Source: an uncultured Clostridia bacterium (GTDB lineage Bacteria; Bacillota; Clostridia; UMGS1810). From it: 64,000 nucleotides of DNA. The translations under genes were made by a program, and so were the position numbers. The stretch is from positions 1 through 64,000 of the forward strand of contig CAKSPF010000010.1 of assembly GCA_934481345.1 (NCBI GenBank), written 5' to 3'. The notes below the pieces were generated by a model that was not told the origin of the DNA, ran no database searches, and saw nothing but the letters and a program-made list of their open reading frames with translations. Below, in pieces: positions 28,103 through 36,847 of the stretch (the stretch's first letter is position 1; every line of letters starts with the position of its first letter).

Positions 28103-29767
28103 TTATTTTCCGTTTTTGTCATAAGCTTTCTGAGTAAGCTCCAGATACTTATCCGCGCCTATTGATTTTAAGTGCTTGATATAAGCGTTCCACTCTTTGT
28201 CTATATCCTTATTTCCCGTGATAAAGAGCGCCATCTGCTCGTCAACATATGATTTTATATCGCTCTGGTACTGCGATACCTCCGAATACTCGTCAATATC
28301 ATAGATATATTTCTTTACGGGATATTTATAGCCCGTCTTTACATATGAAGGCATTGCAAGGGATATTGCATACTCGGAGTCACTGCTCGAAGCGGCAGTC
28401 ATACCGAGAGAAATGTCATAATCTCTGTAGCCGGGTCCTATGTTCATCCAGTGATGGTTTGAAGGCTCGCCCCATACCATTATAGGACTGATTTTTGCCT
28501 TGTAGCCCATGCTTTCATACATACTCTTTTCGTCGGCTTTCGGCTCAACCCAGTCTACGCCTTTTTCTCCCCATCTGTTCCATATGGTCATTTCCTCGCT
28601 GCACATAAGGTCACCGAGTCTGAACGCAAGCTCGGGATGCTTGCAGTTTTTGGTAACAACCATTCCGCAGTACGGGTCGGATGTAAACGTAGCCGCACGT
28701 CTTACGCCGTTTTTACCGTTTTTAAGCGGCTCAAGATATGTATATTCCATCGTTCTTTCTTTTACATTTCCGGTATGCACCGGTGAGAAATCCACAAATG
28801 CTCCTACAAGCGTCGGTGTAGCGGATTTAAGCTGTGTAAGCTGATTTTTGTCCTGTGTAAACTTGGTATCCGAAAGCAGTCCTTCTTCATAAAGGCTGTT
28901 GAGATATTTAAGACCTTCCTTCCATTCCTTTTCCATGAAGCCCGCATGTACCTTACCCTTGCCATCGAGATACATATAATCCCTGTACCTCTGTATCGGC
29001 AAAAAGCTTGCCATTACAAAATCAGTAAGCATATCATCTTTGTATCCTGCTAACGGGATTTCGTCTGCTTTGCCGTTTCCGTTTGGATCCTTCTCTTTGA
29101 ATGCTTTGAGCATATCTTTAAATTCGCTTAAAGTATTCGGTTTTTCAAGACCGAGTTTATCAAGCCACGGCTGATAAATCCAGCATTTTGCCGCATATTC
29201 GTTCTGCAAAATCTTATTGTACTTCGGCACATAATACATTGAGCCGTCCGACAATGTTATAAGCCTTTTAATGTCGTCATCGTATTTTTCTTTTTCGGCG
29301 TCAAACATCTTGTTAAGGTAATATGCGCTGTTATCGTAATACTGCTTTAAGTCTATTATTGTTCCGTTTCTGCCGTATGCCGCAAGCTGGCCGTCCTCAA
29401 AGGGCATCATCAGAATATCGGGCAAATCCTGACCGCCGGCGGCAATCATCAGCTCAACCTTCTGCGCCGTATCCGATGACGGAAGAAGCTGAAATTCAAT
29501 GTTGCAGCCGAGTTTTTCTTCAAGAGCCTTTGTAAAGGTGTTGTCTTTGTAATCGGTGATAAGTGTGCTCTGTGCTATGCCGATTGTAATTGTTGTGTCC
29601 TTGTATTCCTCTTTTACAATAGGAAATTCACCCGGCTTATTAAGAATGGTATCCATCTTGTAAGCCGCCTGATTGTCTTTGCCTTTGCCCGCACGCTTTG
29701 AACTGCATCCGGTAAAACAGCCTATTGCTATCGCAAATGACAATGCAATACACAATGTTTTCTTCAT
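28103..29767 (-). CDS. Extracellular solute-binding lipoprotein (ABC sugar type)
   Basis: 554 residues. The signal peptide has a lipobox ending FTGC with cysteine at 21, so it is lipid-anchored. The mature part resembles the long binding proteins of oligosaccharide ABC importers (COG1653/LplA-like: IAAGGQDLPDILMMP, DPNGNGKADEIPLAGY). It would deliver a sugar or glycan to permeases, but no permease or ATPase gene is adjacent. It has its own promoter and terminator. Confidence 0.88.
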   Translation of the reverse strand: MKKTLCIALSFAIAIGCFTGCSSKRAGKGKDNQAAYKMDTILNKPGEFPIVKEEYKDTTITIGIAQSTLITDYKDNTFTKALEEKLGCNIEFQLLPSSDTAQKVELMIAAGGQDLPDILMMPFEDGQLAAYGRNGTIIDLKQYYDNSAYYLNKMFDAEKEKYDDDIKRLITLSDGSMYYVPKYNKILQNEYAAKCWIYQPWLDKLGLEKPNTLSEFKDMLKAFKEKDPNGNGKADEIPLAGYKDDMLTDFVMASFLPIQRYRDYMYLDGKGKVHAGFMEKEWKEGLKYLNSLYEEGLLSDTKFTQDKNQLTQLKSATPTLVGAFVDFSPVHTGNVKERTMEYTYLEPLKNGKNGVRRAATFTSDPYCGMVVTKNCKHPELAFRLGDLMCSEEMTIWNRWGEKGVDWVEPKADEKSMYESMGYKAKISPIMVWGEPSNHHWMNIGPGYRDYDISLGMTAASSSDSEYAISLAMPSYVKTGYKYPVKKYIYDIDEYSEVSQYQSDIKSYVDEQMALFITGNKDIDKEWNAYIKHLKSIGADKYLELTQKAYDKNGK

Positions 29768-29809
29768 TAATCATTCCTCCTAATCCAATTATGTAATTAC
29801 ACTGTCATG

Positions 29810-29838
29810 ATTTTACCACTTTTGTTGTGATTTTGCAA
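29810..29838 (-). promoter_or_regulatory. Promoter for the solute-binding protein gene
   Basis: On the minus strand: TTGCAA (29833-29838), 17-bp spacer, TAAAAT (29810-29815), about 43 bp before the start codon. Confidence 0.7.
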
Positions 29839-29962
29839 TATATTTTATAGATTTTACATCGATTTATTGTTAAAAAGCAACATGAATTAATGCTTATACA
29901 ACATAAATACATATTATCAAAGAAAAAATATGCTGCCATACCGGGCAGCATGCCTTTTGTAT

Positions 29963-30206
29963 TTACTCAAAATTCTCTTTTTTGTATTTAAAAAATTTTT
30001 TTGCTTCCTCCGCAGATTCGAAATCTGTTTTTTGCCGTAAAGATACTCCGCAGCGTCCGACAGTCCGACAGAACACTAAGCGGATAATTCTCGTATTTTT
30101 TCGGTTTCATTAGCTCTCTGGCGCAATAATTATTAATTCCCGAGCGCATATCATTTATATAATCGCTTTTGGTAGCCACTCTTAAAAATTCGAACAAATC
30201 CTTCAT
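29963..30206 (-). pseudogene. Small broken gene (8-bp tandem duplication plus a lost base)
   Basis: Reading starts at an ATG at 30206 behind GAGGGAG and is convincing as far as YPLSVLSD. There, an 8-bp unit GTCCGACA occurs twice in tandem (30055-30062 and 30063-30070). Removing one copy restores LSDAAEYLYGKK. A six-base A run just after it (minus strand, about 30028-30033) then needs one more A to reach the natural-looking end DFESAEEAKKFFKYKK...NFE and a TAA near 29963. As it stands, the frame ends at 29988 after an unrelated tail. No family recognised. The intact protein would be about 78 residues. Confidence 0.6.
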
Positions 30207-30347
30207 TTGCATCTCCCTCTCAGAGAGCTTTTGCAACATAATCAAAATTATACCGTAATATCATTTTATGGGTATCTGTTCTATACATAAAATTATATCG
30301 ACCGACTATCGGATTTGTCAATGATTTTGGACAATGCCGAAGAAAAA

Positions 30348-30478
30348 TCAGTTTTGCCCAAAAAGGAGCTTTTCTTTAACAAATTTATTTCTCAGCCACG
30401 AATGTTTAAGAGCATTGAGAGTGTATACGACGTCCGGATTTTTGCTGACATTATAGCGATTAAGGGTACACTTGCTGT
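30348..30478 (-). pseudogene. C-terminal remnant of a PHP-domain gene
   Basis: The minus strand encodes about 42 codons, KCTLNRYNVSKNPDVVYTL then KHSWLRNK, ending in TGA at 30348. This closely resembles the end of the intact PHP protein at 36040-36783 (KCTLNHYKVSKNPDSGYSL, EHSWLKNK). The similarity stops near 30480, just before the promoter of the glycosidase unit. The divergence shows an older paralogue, not a fresh copy. Confidence 0.8.
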
Positions 30479-30504
30479 TTTTTTGTATAAAAAAACAAAA
30501 ACTA

Positions 30505-30533
30505 TTGACAACGGTGAAATTGTTTAGTATAAT
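30505..30533 (+). promoter_or_regulatory. Perfect consensus sigma-A promoter for the glycosidase unit
   Basis: TTGACA (30505-30510), exactly 17 bp, TATAAT (30528-30533). The transcript would begin near 30540, leaving a leader of about 170 nt that holds the tRNA-like element and a palindrome. Confidence 0.9.
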
Positions 30534-30575
30534 GTGTACAAAACCGAAAGGTTTTTATTTCCATAAAATAAATAA

Positions 30576-30646
30576 GCGAAAGACCTCACAGGAAGTTAGT
30601 GCCTATATACGGCAATTAGTAAGTTCGAATCTTGCCTTTCGCACCA
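30576..30646 (+). ncRNA. tRNA-like element in the glycosidase leader
   Basis: 71 nt. GCGAAAG (30576-30582) pairs with CTTTCGC, followed by ACCA, like an acceptor stem with CCA end. A 5-bp T-arm with loop TTCGAAT (GTAAG/CTTGC) is intact. The D-arm is only CAC/GTG and the middle stem TGCC/GGCA has a 7-nt loop TATATAC without the usual U33. It is about five nt too short for a tRNA, so this is either a decayed tRNA gene or a tRNA mimic. It sits just downstream of a perfect promoter, inside a protein-gene leader. Confidence 0.55.
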
Positions 30647-30670
30647 AGGCTCATACAGTAAGTGAGCTTA

Positions 30671-30687
30671 TATGCAGAATCTGCATA
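30671..30687. promoter_or_regulatory. 17-bp palindrome before the glycosidase start
   Basis: TATGCAGAATCTGCATA is a perfect inverted repeat (8-bp arms, one central base) ending 10 bp before the ribosome binding site. It could be an operator or a leader hairpin that limits access to the ribosome binding site. Confidence 0.5.
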
Positions 30688-30711
30688 AAATTTTATGGGA
30701 GGAAAAGGATT

Positions 30712-33700
30712 ATGGATTATGGAAAATTCTCATCACGGTTATTTTCACTTGTAACCGCATTTATTTTTGCGGTTTCATCACTGTTTGTTTCACCCGTTTT
30801 TGCTGATGAGGCAGCAAATGAGCTTAAAATTATGTATGACGGTTCACGGCAGAACTCGACGGTAAACTCCGGCAATATGCTGAGGCTTGCTTCTGTCGGA
30901 AGCGGTATTTCTTGCGCGGTAAAATCCGCAGCGCCGCTTAAAGAATCGGGAGATTATACATATAAATTAAGCGGAACTGCCCAGAAAGCTCTCGGAAATG
31001 GTATTTCTCATATGCGTCCGGAAACAGATGTTGTTGCCGGAAACACAAAAGCATATAAATACACATCTTTGGCTTTCGACGTTCTTTTTGAAACCGACGG
31101 AAGCGGTCTTTTCTACAGATTTGATCAGTTCAAAAGTGACGGTTCAGGCGCATGCACATCCGGGCACTACAACATCTATGTGGGAACATCGGGCGCCCAA
31201 AACGGCGTCACTATGACTACGGAAACAATCGTTTCCAAAAACAAATGGCACAAAGTAAGCATAGTATACGGAAGCGATGGCAGCGAAAACAACAACACTC
31301 TCTCGGTATATATAGACGGAGTTCTTGATACCTCCTGCACACTTACCGAAGGCGGTTACGGCACATATACCGGCGCACCGAACGGTTACCTATGCCTAAG
31401 TGCGGCAAAAGACGCACAATACACAGCATACCTTGACAACATATGCGTTTATGCCGGAAACGGACAATATACAGGCGGAGATAAAAGCCGTATACTCCGC
31501 ACGGATTCATATACCGCACGGCTTGGAAACGATTTTGTGGAAACAAGGAGCGATGTTACGGCAGCAAGCCTTAAAAGCGGTATCACCGCAAGCAGCGGCG
31601 CTTCGGTGGGCATATATGACAGCTCGCTTTTGCCAAAGGCCGATGATGCTATTGTAAGTGCGGACGACATACTGACTGTTGTAAGCAGCGAAGGTCTGTA
31701 TTCATATTATGATATTTCAATATGCAGTCTTGAGGATAACGGTGTAGACAAATTAATGGACAATCTTGCCGTAAATACTGTTTCAAACACATTTACCGAG
31801 CCGTCTGACGGCGGTTGGTATAAACAGGGCGGCAACCCCACCATTTCAAGTGTATTTGACAGCACACAAAATGCGGACTGCGTGCAAGCTTCAAACAGAC
31901 CAAACTATACATCGGGAATACAGCAAAAAATTTATTATGACAGCTTCTATAAAAAATCATGGGACAACCCCGGCGATTCTTCTGTTTACAGTCTTTCATA
32001 TTATATAAAATCGGTAACAGATCAGCGGCTGACTATTGCGGTGAAATGGTATGTTAACGGCACCGATGCCGGTCTGAGCGATTCTTCATATACTTATACT
32101 GCTGCGCTTAAACAAAATGAATGGACCCGCATACAAAAAAATATCAATCTCAAGGTTCCGGAATCGATAAGCTCCGAAAATTATGAAAATACATATTTAA
32201 GAATATACATAATCGGCGGCAGAAGCGGTGTTGATACCGGCGACTTCAGCATATGCAGCTTCCGGCTTTCAAAAATATTTGCCGGAAAAATTCAAAATAT
32301 TTCAATTGATGATGAAAATACAATCGGCACCGTTTCACAAAACGCACTCGGCTATGCATATGAAGGCGGCAACTACTGGTACGGAAAGGCTTCCGGAGGA
32401 TCGGTTTCCAAAATGAACAAATGCCTGAAGGAATCATATCTTGACTATGCTCGAAATATAGGCTTCAAAGCTGTACGAATAGGCGGCTTTATGTCAAATT
32501 ATGAGCTGTGGAAACGAAGTATCGGAAATGTTCAAAACAGAACAGCATACTGCTATCCGCGTGCTCAGGTAAGCACCCTGACTTACTCTTTGCCGAGCGT
32601 TGAGTATATAGGCATGACAGAAAGAGTAAAGCTCGCGCAGACATACAACCCCGATGCAAAAATAATAATGTGCGTAAACATGTGGTCGGCGGAACCCACG
32701 GCAAACAATATGAATGACGAAACGGGCACTGTTCCGAACATATCGGCAGTATACCCCGTCAAAATCATGAGAAATTTGAACGAGTACAACGGAAATCTTG
32801 ACGAAACAATAGACGAAGAAATATTGAATATTGCAATAAATAACGTCCTTGACGAAATGCGTTTCTGGCTTTGCGACGAAAACGACTCCAGGAGATTCGG
32901 CGCCGACGGCACCGACTGGGCTGCAAAAAGGCAGGAAAACGGTTTTGAAAATCCGGTAGAAATTTACTGCTGGGAGCTTGGAAACGAATTATATATAAGA
33001 AAATTAAGCTCCGCAGGATATATAAATCTTGCACAGCGCTTTATCACTGCAATCAAAGCCGTATTTCCGGAAGTAAAGCTTGCCGTTCACACTACGGCGG
33101 CATACAACAACTGGGCAGTTCCGATAATAGAGCAGCTCGGAAATCAGGTAGATTTTATCTCAACGCACAACTACTATAATTACAAGGCATCCGCCTCAAC
33201 CGCAAAAAACAAAGTTATAGCAGACGCTATAAGCGCTGTGAATAACCCGAATCTCAAACTGCTTGTTACAGAAGGCGGACTGGACACATTCCCAAAAGAA
33301 TATGCAGGACCGTCAAATAAGACAATTGCGGCGTCGCTTTCGTTTGCAGATTATTTCAACAATGTCGTCAAGCTTGGTATACTGGACGGATTTCAATATT
33401 ACGGCGACACGGCACAGCTTATTTACAACGACGGTACAATGGCGACGGACGGATACTCGGAATTAAACTCCGCAGTAAATATAGAATACGGCGCTAACGG
33501 TGGAAAAGATGTTTATACTGCCGCAAACAGAAAAGCGTTTAATGCCGGTGTACAGTACATTGTATCCGGTCAGACATTAAAGGACAGCTGCGGATTTGCT
33601 TTTGGGGGCACTGCCGGTTTTGACCTTGCATTTGACTATATGCTTTCGGGCGGAGATTTGGCGGACAACGGTATGCAAGTCAAGGTTCAGCTGCAAAAAG

Positions 33701-34350
33701 ACAGCGACTATAACAATAACATTGTATTAAATCAAAGCATCAGAAACATAGAAAAAGGCAAATGGCACACCTTCAATTCGGATTTTCAAATTGAAATCCC
33801 GGAAGATTTTGATGAAAACATTGACAGATACCGCCTGAGAATAATTATTTTCGGGATTGCAAGTAATGTTGAATTTTCTGATATAAGTGTATCCGATATG
33901 TCGCTTATCAAAAGCGGAATGCAAAATAATATTACAACCGGAACGCTTAACATCGGCGAATATGTGACAGACAATTATCACGACACAGCACTTGCGGAAC
34001 TTATAAAATACTATCTTGATAATTGCAGCGGAAGCATAGTGAGCGCCGTTTCATCCAGCAATATAATAGCAGAAAATGTGAGCTGCCTTGCAGTAAAAAC
34101 CCAAAACGGCATAAGATTGTTTTTGTCAAATATCAGTGAAACAAATGACTACAGCATAAACTTCGACACCGATAAGACATACAGGATTTCCAAAAAATTT
34201 GCACAGTCCGCAGACAATTTATATGCTTCAAGAGAAATCGGCAAAAATGATATTGTAACAGTAAACGAAACATATGAAAACAGCAGTACCGTATCAGGAA
34301 TTACCCTTCCGAAGCTTACCGTAACGGTTATTGATTTGGAAGAGAATTAA
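30712..34350 (+). CDS. Large secreted clan GH-A glycosidase with carbohydrate-binding modules
   Basis: 1,212 residues from the ATG at 30712, behind GGGAGGAAAAG; the open frame extends upstream only through the tRNA-like leader. Signal peptide about 1-33 (VSPVFADEA). Then a LamG/concanavalin-like module (about 60-240), a second beta-sandwich resembling CBM4/9 modules (about 355-515), and a catalytic TIM barrel. The barrel carries WELGNELY, with the likely acid/base E759, and LVTEGGL, with the likely nucleophile E854. Another CBM-like module (about 940-1060) comes after the barrel, before a terminal beta domain. The two glutamates and spacing fit clan GH-A, but I cannot assign the family; arabinofuranosidase-like and GH39/GH79-like are possible. 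No anchor motif seen. Confidence 0.8.
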   Translation: MDYGKFSSRLFSLVTAFIFAVSSLFVSPVFADEAANELKIMYDGSRQNSTVNSGNMLRLASVGSGISCAVKSAAPLKESGDYTYKLSGTAQKALGNGISHMRPETDVVAGNTKAYKYTSLAFDVLFETDGSGLFYRFDQFKSDGSGACTSGHYNIYVGTSGAQNGVTMTTETIVSKNKWHKVSIVYGSDGSENNNTLSVYIDGVLDTSCTLTEGGYGTYTGAPNGYLCLSAAKDAQYTAYLDNICVYAGNGQYTGGDKSRILRTDSYTARLGNDFVETRSDVTAASLKSGITASSGASVGIYDSSLLPKADDAIVSADDILTVVSSEGLYSYYDISICSLEDNGVDKLMDNLAVNTVSNTFTEPSDGGWYKQGGNPTISSVFDSTQNADCVQASNRPNYTSGIQQKIYYDSFYKKSWDNPGDSSVYSLSYYIKSVTDQRLTIAVKWYVNGTDAGLSDSSYTYTAALKQNEWTRIQKNINLKVPESISSENYENTYLRIYIIGGRSGVDTGDFSICSFRLSKIFAGKIQNISIDDENTIGTVSQNALGYAYEGGNYWYGKASGGSVSKMNKCLKESYLDYARNIGFKAVRIGGFMSNYELWKRSIGNVQNRTAYCYPRAQVSTLTYSLPSVEYIGMTERVKLAQTYNPDAKIIMCVNMWSAEPTANNMNDETGTVPNISAVYPVKIMRNLNEYNGNLDETIDEEILNIAINNVLDEMRFWLCDENDSRRFGADGTDWAAKRQENGFENPVEIYCWELGNELYIRKLSSAGYINLAQRFITAIKAVFPEVKLAVHTTAAYNNWAVPIIEQLGNQVDFISTHNYYNYKASASTAKNKVIADAISAVNNPNLKLLVTEGGLDTFPKEYAGPSNKTIAASLSFADYFNNVVKLGILDGFQYYGDTAQLIYNDGTMATDGYSELNSAVNIEYGANGGKDVYTAANRKAFNAGVQYIVSGQTLKDSCGFAFGGTAGFDLAFDYMLSGGDLADNGMQVKVQLQKDSDYNNNIVLNQSIRNIEKGKWHTFNSDFQIEIPEDFDENIDRYRLRIIIFGIASNVEFSDISVSDMSLIKSGMQNNITTGTLNIGEYVTDNYHDTALAELIKYYLDNCSGSIVSAVSSSNIIAENVSCLAVKTQNGIRLFLSNISETNDYSINFDTDKTYRISKKFAQSADNLYASREIGKNDIVTVNETYENSSTVSGITLPKLTVTVIDLEEN

Positions 34351-34391
34351 ATATATCAAGAGGATTTAAACACAACAACGGAGGAACAAAA

Positions 34392-35759
34392 ATGAAAGCA
34401 AAAATTTATATCACGGACTACAGCACAGACAAAAGGCTTGCCTTTTCGGGCACAAAGGAATTTACAGAGAAAAACCGCGACGTGCTCGAAACATTTGACA
34501 AGTCCGACGACGTGGAAGCAAATCTGATTAATCTTCACCCCGACGTGACATACCACACCTTTGAGGGCTTCGGCGGCGGTTTCACCGAGGCGGCGGCAAT
34601 TGCCTGGAGCGCAATGTCGGATAATAAACGCGCGGAATTTATGAAATCATATTTCGACGCAAATGACGGCATAGGCTACACCTTCGGCAGAGTGCATATG
34701 AACAGCTGCGACTTTTGTGTAAACGACTACTGCTTTGTAAAAGACGGAGATGAAGATTTAAGCACCTTTGATATTTCTCACGACAAGGAAAAAATGATTC
34801 CGATGATTAAAGAGGCTTATAAGTATGCACAAAGACTACGGCTCTTTGCTTCACCGTGGTCACCGCCGGTATACATGAAAACAAATGATAAAATTCAGGG
34901 CGGTCACCTTGACCGCAAGTATTATGCACTGTGGGCAAAGTATTTCAAAAAATTTGCGGAGGAATATAAAAAAGCAGGTGTAGACATCAATATGTTTACA
35001 ATACAGAACGAGCCTCGACATAATCAGCAATGGGAATCGTGTCTGTATACACCCGAAGAAGAAGCCGAATTTCTCGGATACTTAGCAAAAGAGCTTGCCG
35101 ACACGGATATAAAAATTATTTGCTACGACCACTGCCGCGAAAGAATCTACGAGCGCGCAAAGGCAATTTTTGAAAGCTCCTCCGGAAAATTCTGTGACGG
35201 TATAGCGCATCACCACTATTCGGGCGACCATTACGGCGAGATAGAGATTGTAAAAAAATGCTATCCCGAAAAAATACAGATAATGAGCGAGGTTTGCGCT
35301 TTTGACCGGGAGCAGGGCATAAAAACCGAAAACGCTTTCAGCTTCGGTGAAGAATACGGATATGATATATGCCGCTCATTAAAAGCCGGACTTAACTATT
35401 ACTGTGACTGGAACATTACCCTTGATGAGTTCAACGGTCCCTGCCACCACCGCGAGGACAGGGAACTTGTGGATACACCGGTATACTGCAAGGCTTCGAC
35501 CGATGAACTCGTATATCAGCCGAGCTACTACTATATCGGGCATTTCAGCAAATTCATACGCCCCGGAGCTGTGTGCATAGGAATAAGCACTTTCAGCGAA
35601 AAGCTTGACGTGTGTGCATTCAAAAATACAGACAATTCAATCGTCTGCGTTGTTCTCAACAAAAACGGTTTTGATATGGAATTTTATCTCAGAACAGATA
35701 ATTCCATACTTCCGTATACAGCCAAGGCTCACACAATAATGACATTCATCATGGAATAA
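34392..35759 (+). CDS. Glycoside hydrolase family 30 enzyme, cytoplasmic
   Basis: 455 residues, no signal peptide. GH30 features: TFEGFGGGFTEAAA, LRLFASPWSPPVYMKTN, the acid/base E207 in FTIQNEPRH and nucleophile E300 in QIMSEVC, then a C-terminal beta domain. Known activities are beta-glucosidase/glucosylceramidase, beta-xylosidase and related. It starts 41 bp after the secreted glycosidase with GGAGG upstream, so the pair probably forms an operon in which oligosaccharides released outside are finished inside. Confidence 0.92.
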   Translation: MKAKIYITDYSTDKRLAFSGTKEFTEKNRDVLETFDKSDDVEANLINLHPDVTYHTFEGFGGGFTEAAAIAWSAMSDNKRAEFMKSYFDANDGIGYTFGRVHMNSCDFCVNDYCFVKDGDEDLSTFDISHDKEKMIPMIKEAYKYAQRLRLFASPWSPPVYMKTNDKIQGGHLDRKYYALWAKYFKKFAEEYKKAGVDINMFTIQNEPRHNQQWESCLYTPEEEAEFLGYLAKELADTDIKIICYDHCRERIYERAKAIFESSSGKFCDGIAHHHYSGDHYGEIEIVKKCYPEKIQIMSEVCAFDREQGIKTENAFSFGEEYGYDICRSLKAGLNYYCDWNITLDEFNGPCHHREDRELVDTPVYCKASTDELVYQPSYYYIGHFSKFIRPGAVCIGISTFSEKLDVCAFKNTDNSIVCVVLNKNGFDMEFYLRTDNSILPYTAKAHTIMTFIME

Positions 35760-35845
35760 GCAATATTAAAACCTGTTCAAAGAAAAGCAATGCAAATTAA
35801 ATGCATATTTCAATGAAAGTAAATTTCTTTAAAATAATGTGCTTG

Positions 35846-35876
35846 GACGAGTCAGTCCAAGCACATTATACAACAA
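35846..35876. terminator. Hairpin after the GH30 gene
   Basis: TAATGTGCTTGGAC pairs with GTCCAAGCACATTA around GAGTCA. There is no good T-run on the plus strand but one on the minus strand, so orientation is uncertain. Between it and 36040 lies a weak 58-codon open frame (GTG 35883 to TGA 36059) that reads like protein (YPNSFFERIFYATAVLKY) but has no recognised family and overlaps the PHP gene; it may be a gene remnant. Confidence 0.55.
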
Positions 35877-36039
35877 CAGCAGGTGCGTGAATATCCAAAC
35901 TCGTTTTTTGAACGGATTTTTTACGCCACTGCTGTGTTAAAATACTCGCAAATGCTGACGCCTGTCAAATCCGACAAGCTGAAAGATTTCAAAAACATCC
36001 ATCCGCAGGTAATGTGTGTTCGAACCCCGATTGCCTATT

Positions 36040-36783
36040 TTAAAACCTCTTATTTTTGAGCCATGAATGTTCAATATTTTCAAGAGAGTATCCGCTGTCC
36101 GGATTTTTGCTGACCTTATAGTGATTAAGGGTACATTTGCCGTTTTGTATTATAGCAATAAGCTCTTTGATGTTTTTTGGGTTTTCGTCTGTTTCCACAG
36201 CCGCAAGATATTCTCTTATTCCATCGTGGTTGTCACTGCCCACTGTCTTAAAAAGTCCGTAGTTTCCGGCATATATATCCGCCATTTTGTTTTCGTCCTC
36301 CGGCAAGGTCGCATTCAGAACCTCAACGCCGTCCGATTTCCACGGATTGAGCCTTATAAGCTCAATATAGTCGGCAGAGCGATACGGATGAGCCTGCACT
36401 ATGATTCCGCCGCCGTCATGCACGCGGTCGAAATAATCCGAAAGCCGCCATTTATGACAGTCGGGATTGCTGTAGAGCCACCTATCGTCAAGCCCGTAAG
36501 TCAGAAAATCAGTTCCGTGATACGAATACTCCCACGCAAAAAACACATTCATCCCCAGCTTTTCGCCCTCTGCCAGCGCATTTTCATACCCTTTTTTGAA
36601 CATATCCACCTTGCTTTTCCAGTCAAGCTCGCGGCAAACTGTGGTATTTCCGTTGAAAAAATGGTCGGTAACGACAATTCCGCTGTAGCCCAGCTCATGA
36701 TATGCCCTTACAAGATTTGCAGCGCTTACTCTGCTGCATCTGCTTATTTCCTTGGTATGACAGTGGAGTTCATATCTGTACAC
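36040..36783 (-). CDS. PHP-domain phosphoesterase-like protein
   Basis: 247 residues from the GTG at 36783, preceded by AAAGGA. Metal-binding residues of the PHP fold are visible: H7-x-H9 in YELHCHTKE, VTDHF near residue 42, the W-E-Y-S-Y-H segment, AHPYRSADYIE and GSDNHDG near the end. The family hydrolyses phosphate esters (histidinol phosphate phosphatase-like, 3',5'-nucleotide phosphatase) or acts in DNA polymerases; this stand-alone form has no certain substrate. A diverged 3' fragment of a second copy is at 30348-30478, on the far side of the glycosidase pair. Confidence 0.82.
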   Translation of the reverse strand: MYRYELHCHTKEISRCSRVSAANLVRAYHELGYSGIVVTDHFFNGNTTVCRELDWKSKVDMFKKGYENALAEGEKLGMNVFFAWEYSYHGTDFLTYGLDDRWLYSNPDCHKWRLSDYFDRVHDGGGIIVQAHPYRSADYIELIRLNPWKSDGVEVLNATLPEDENKMADIYAGNYGLFKTVGSDNHDGIREYLAAVETDENPKNIKELIAIIQNGKCTLNHYKVSKNPDSGYSLENIEHSWLKNKRF

Positions 36784-36847
36784 AAAGCATCGTCCTTTCT
36801 TATCAAAAAGCAAGCTGAATCATAAGATACAGCCTGCTTGTAATTTT

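Noticed and set aside
35870..36035. A tRNA suggested by GTTCGAACCCCGA near 36019
   Set aside because: The T-loop-like string lacks a matching acceptor stem, anticodon arm and CCA end.
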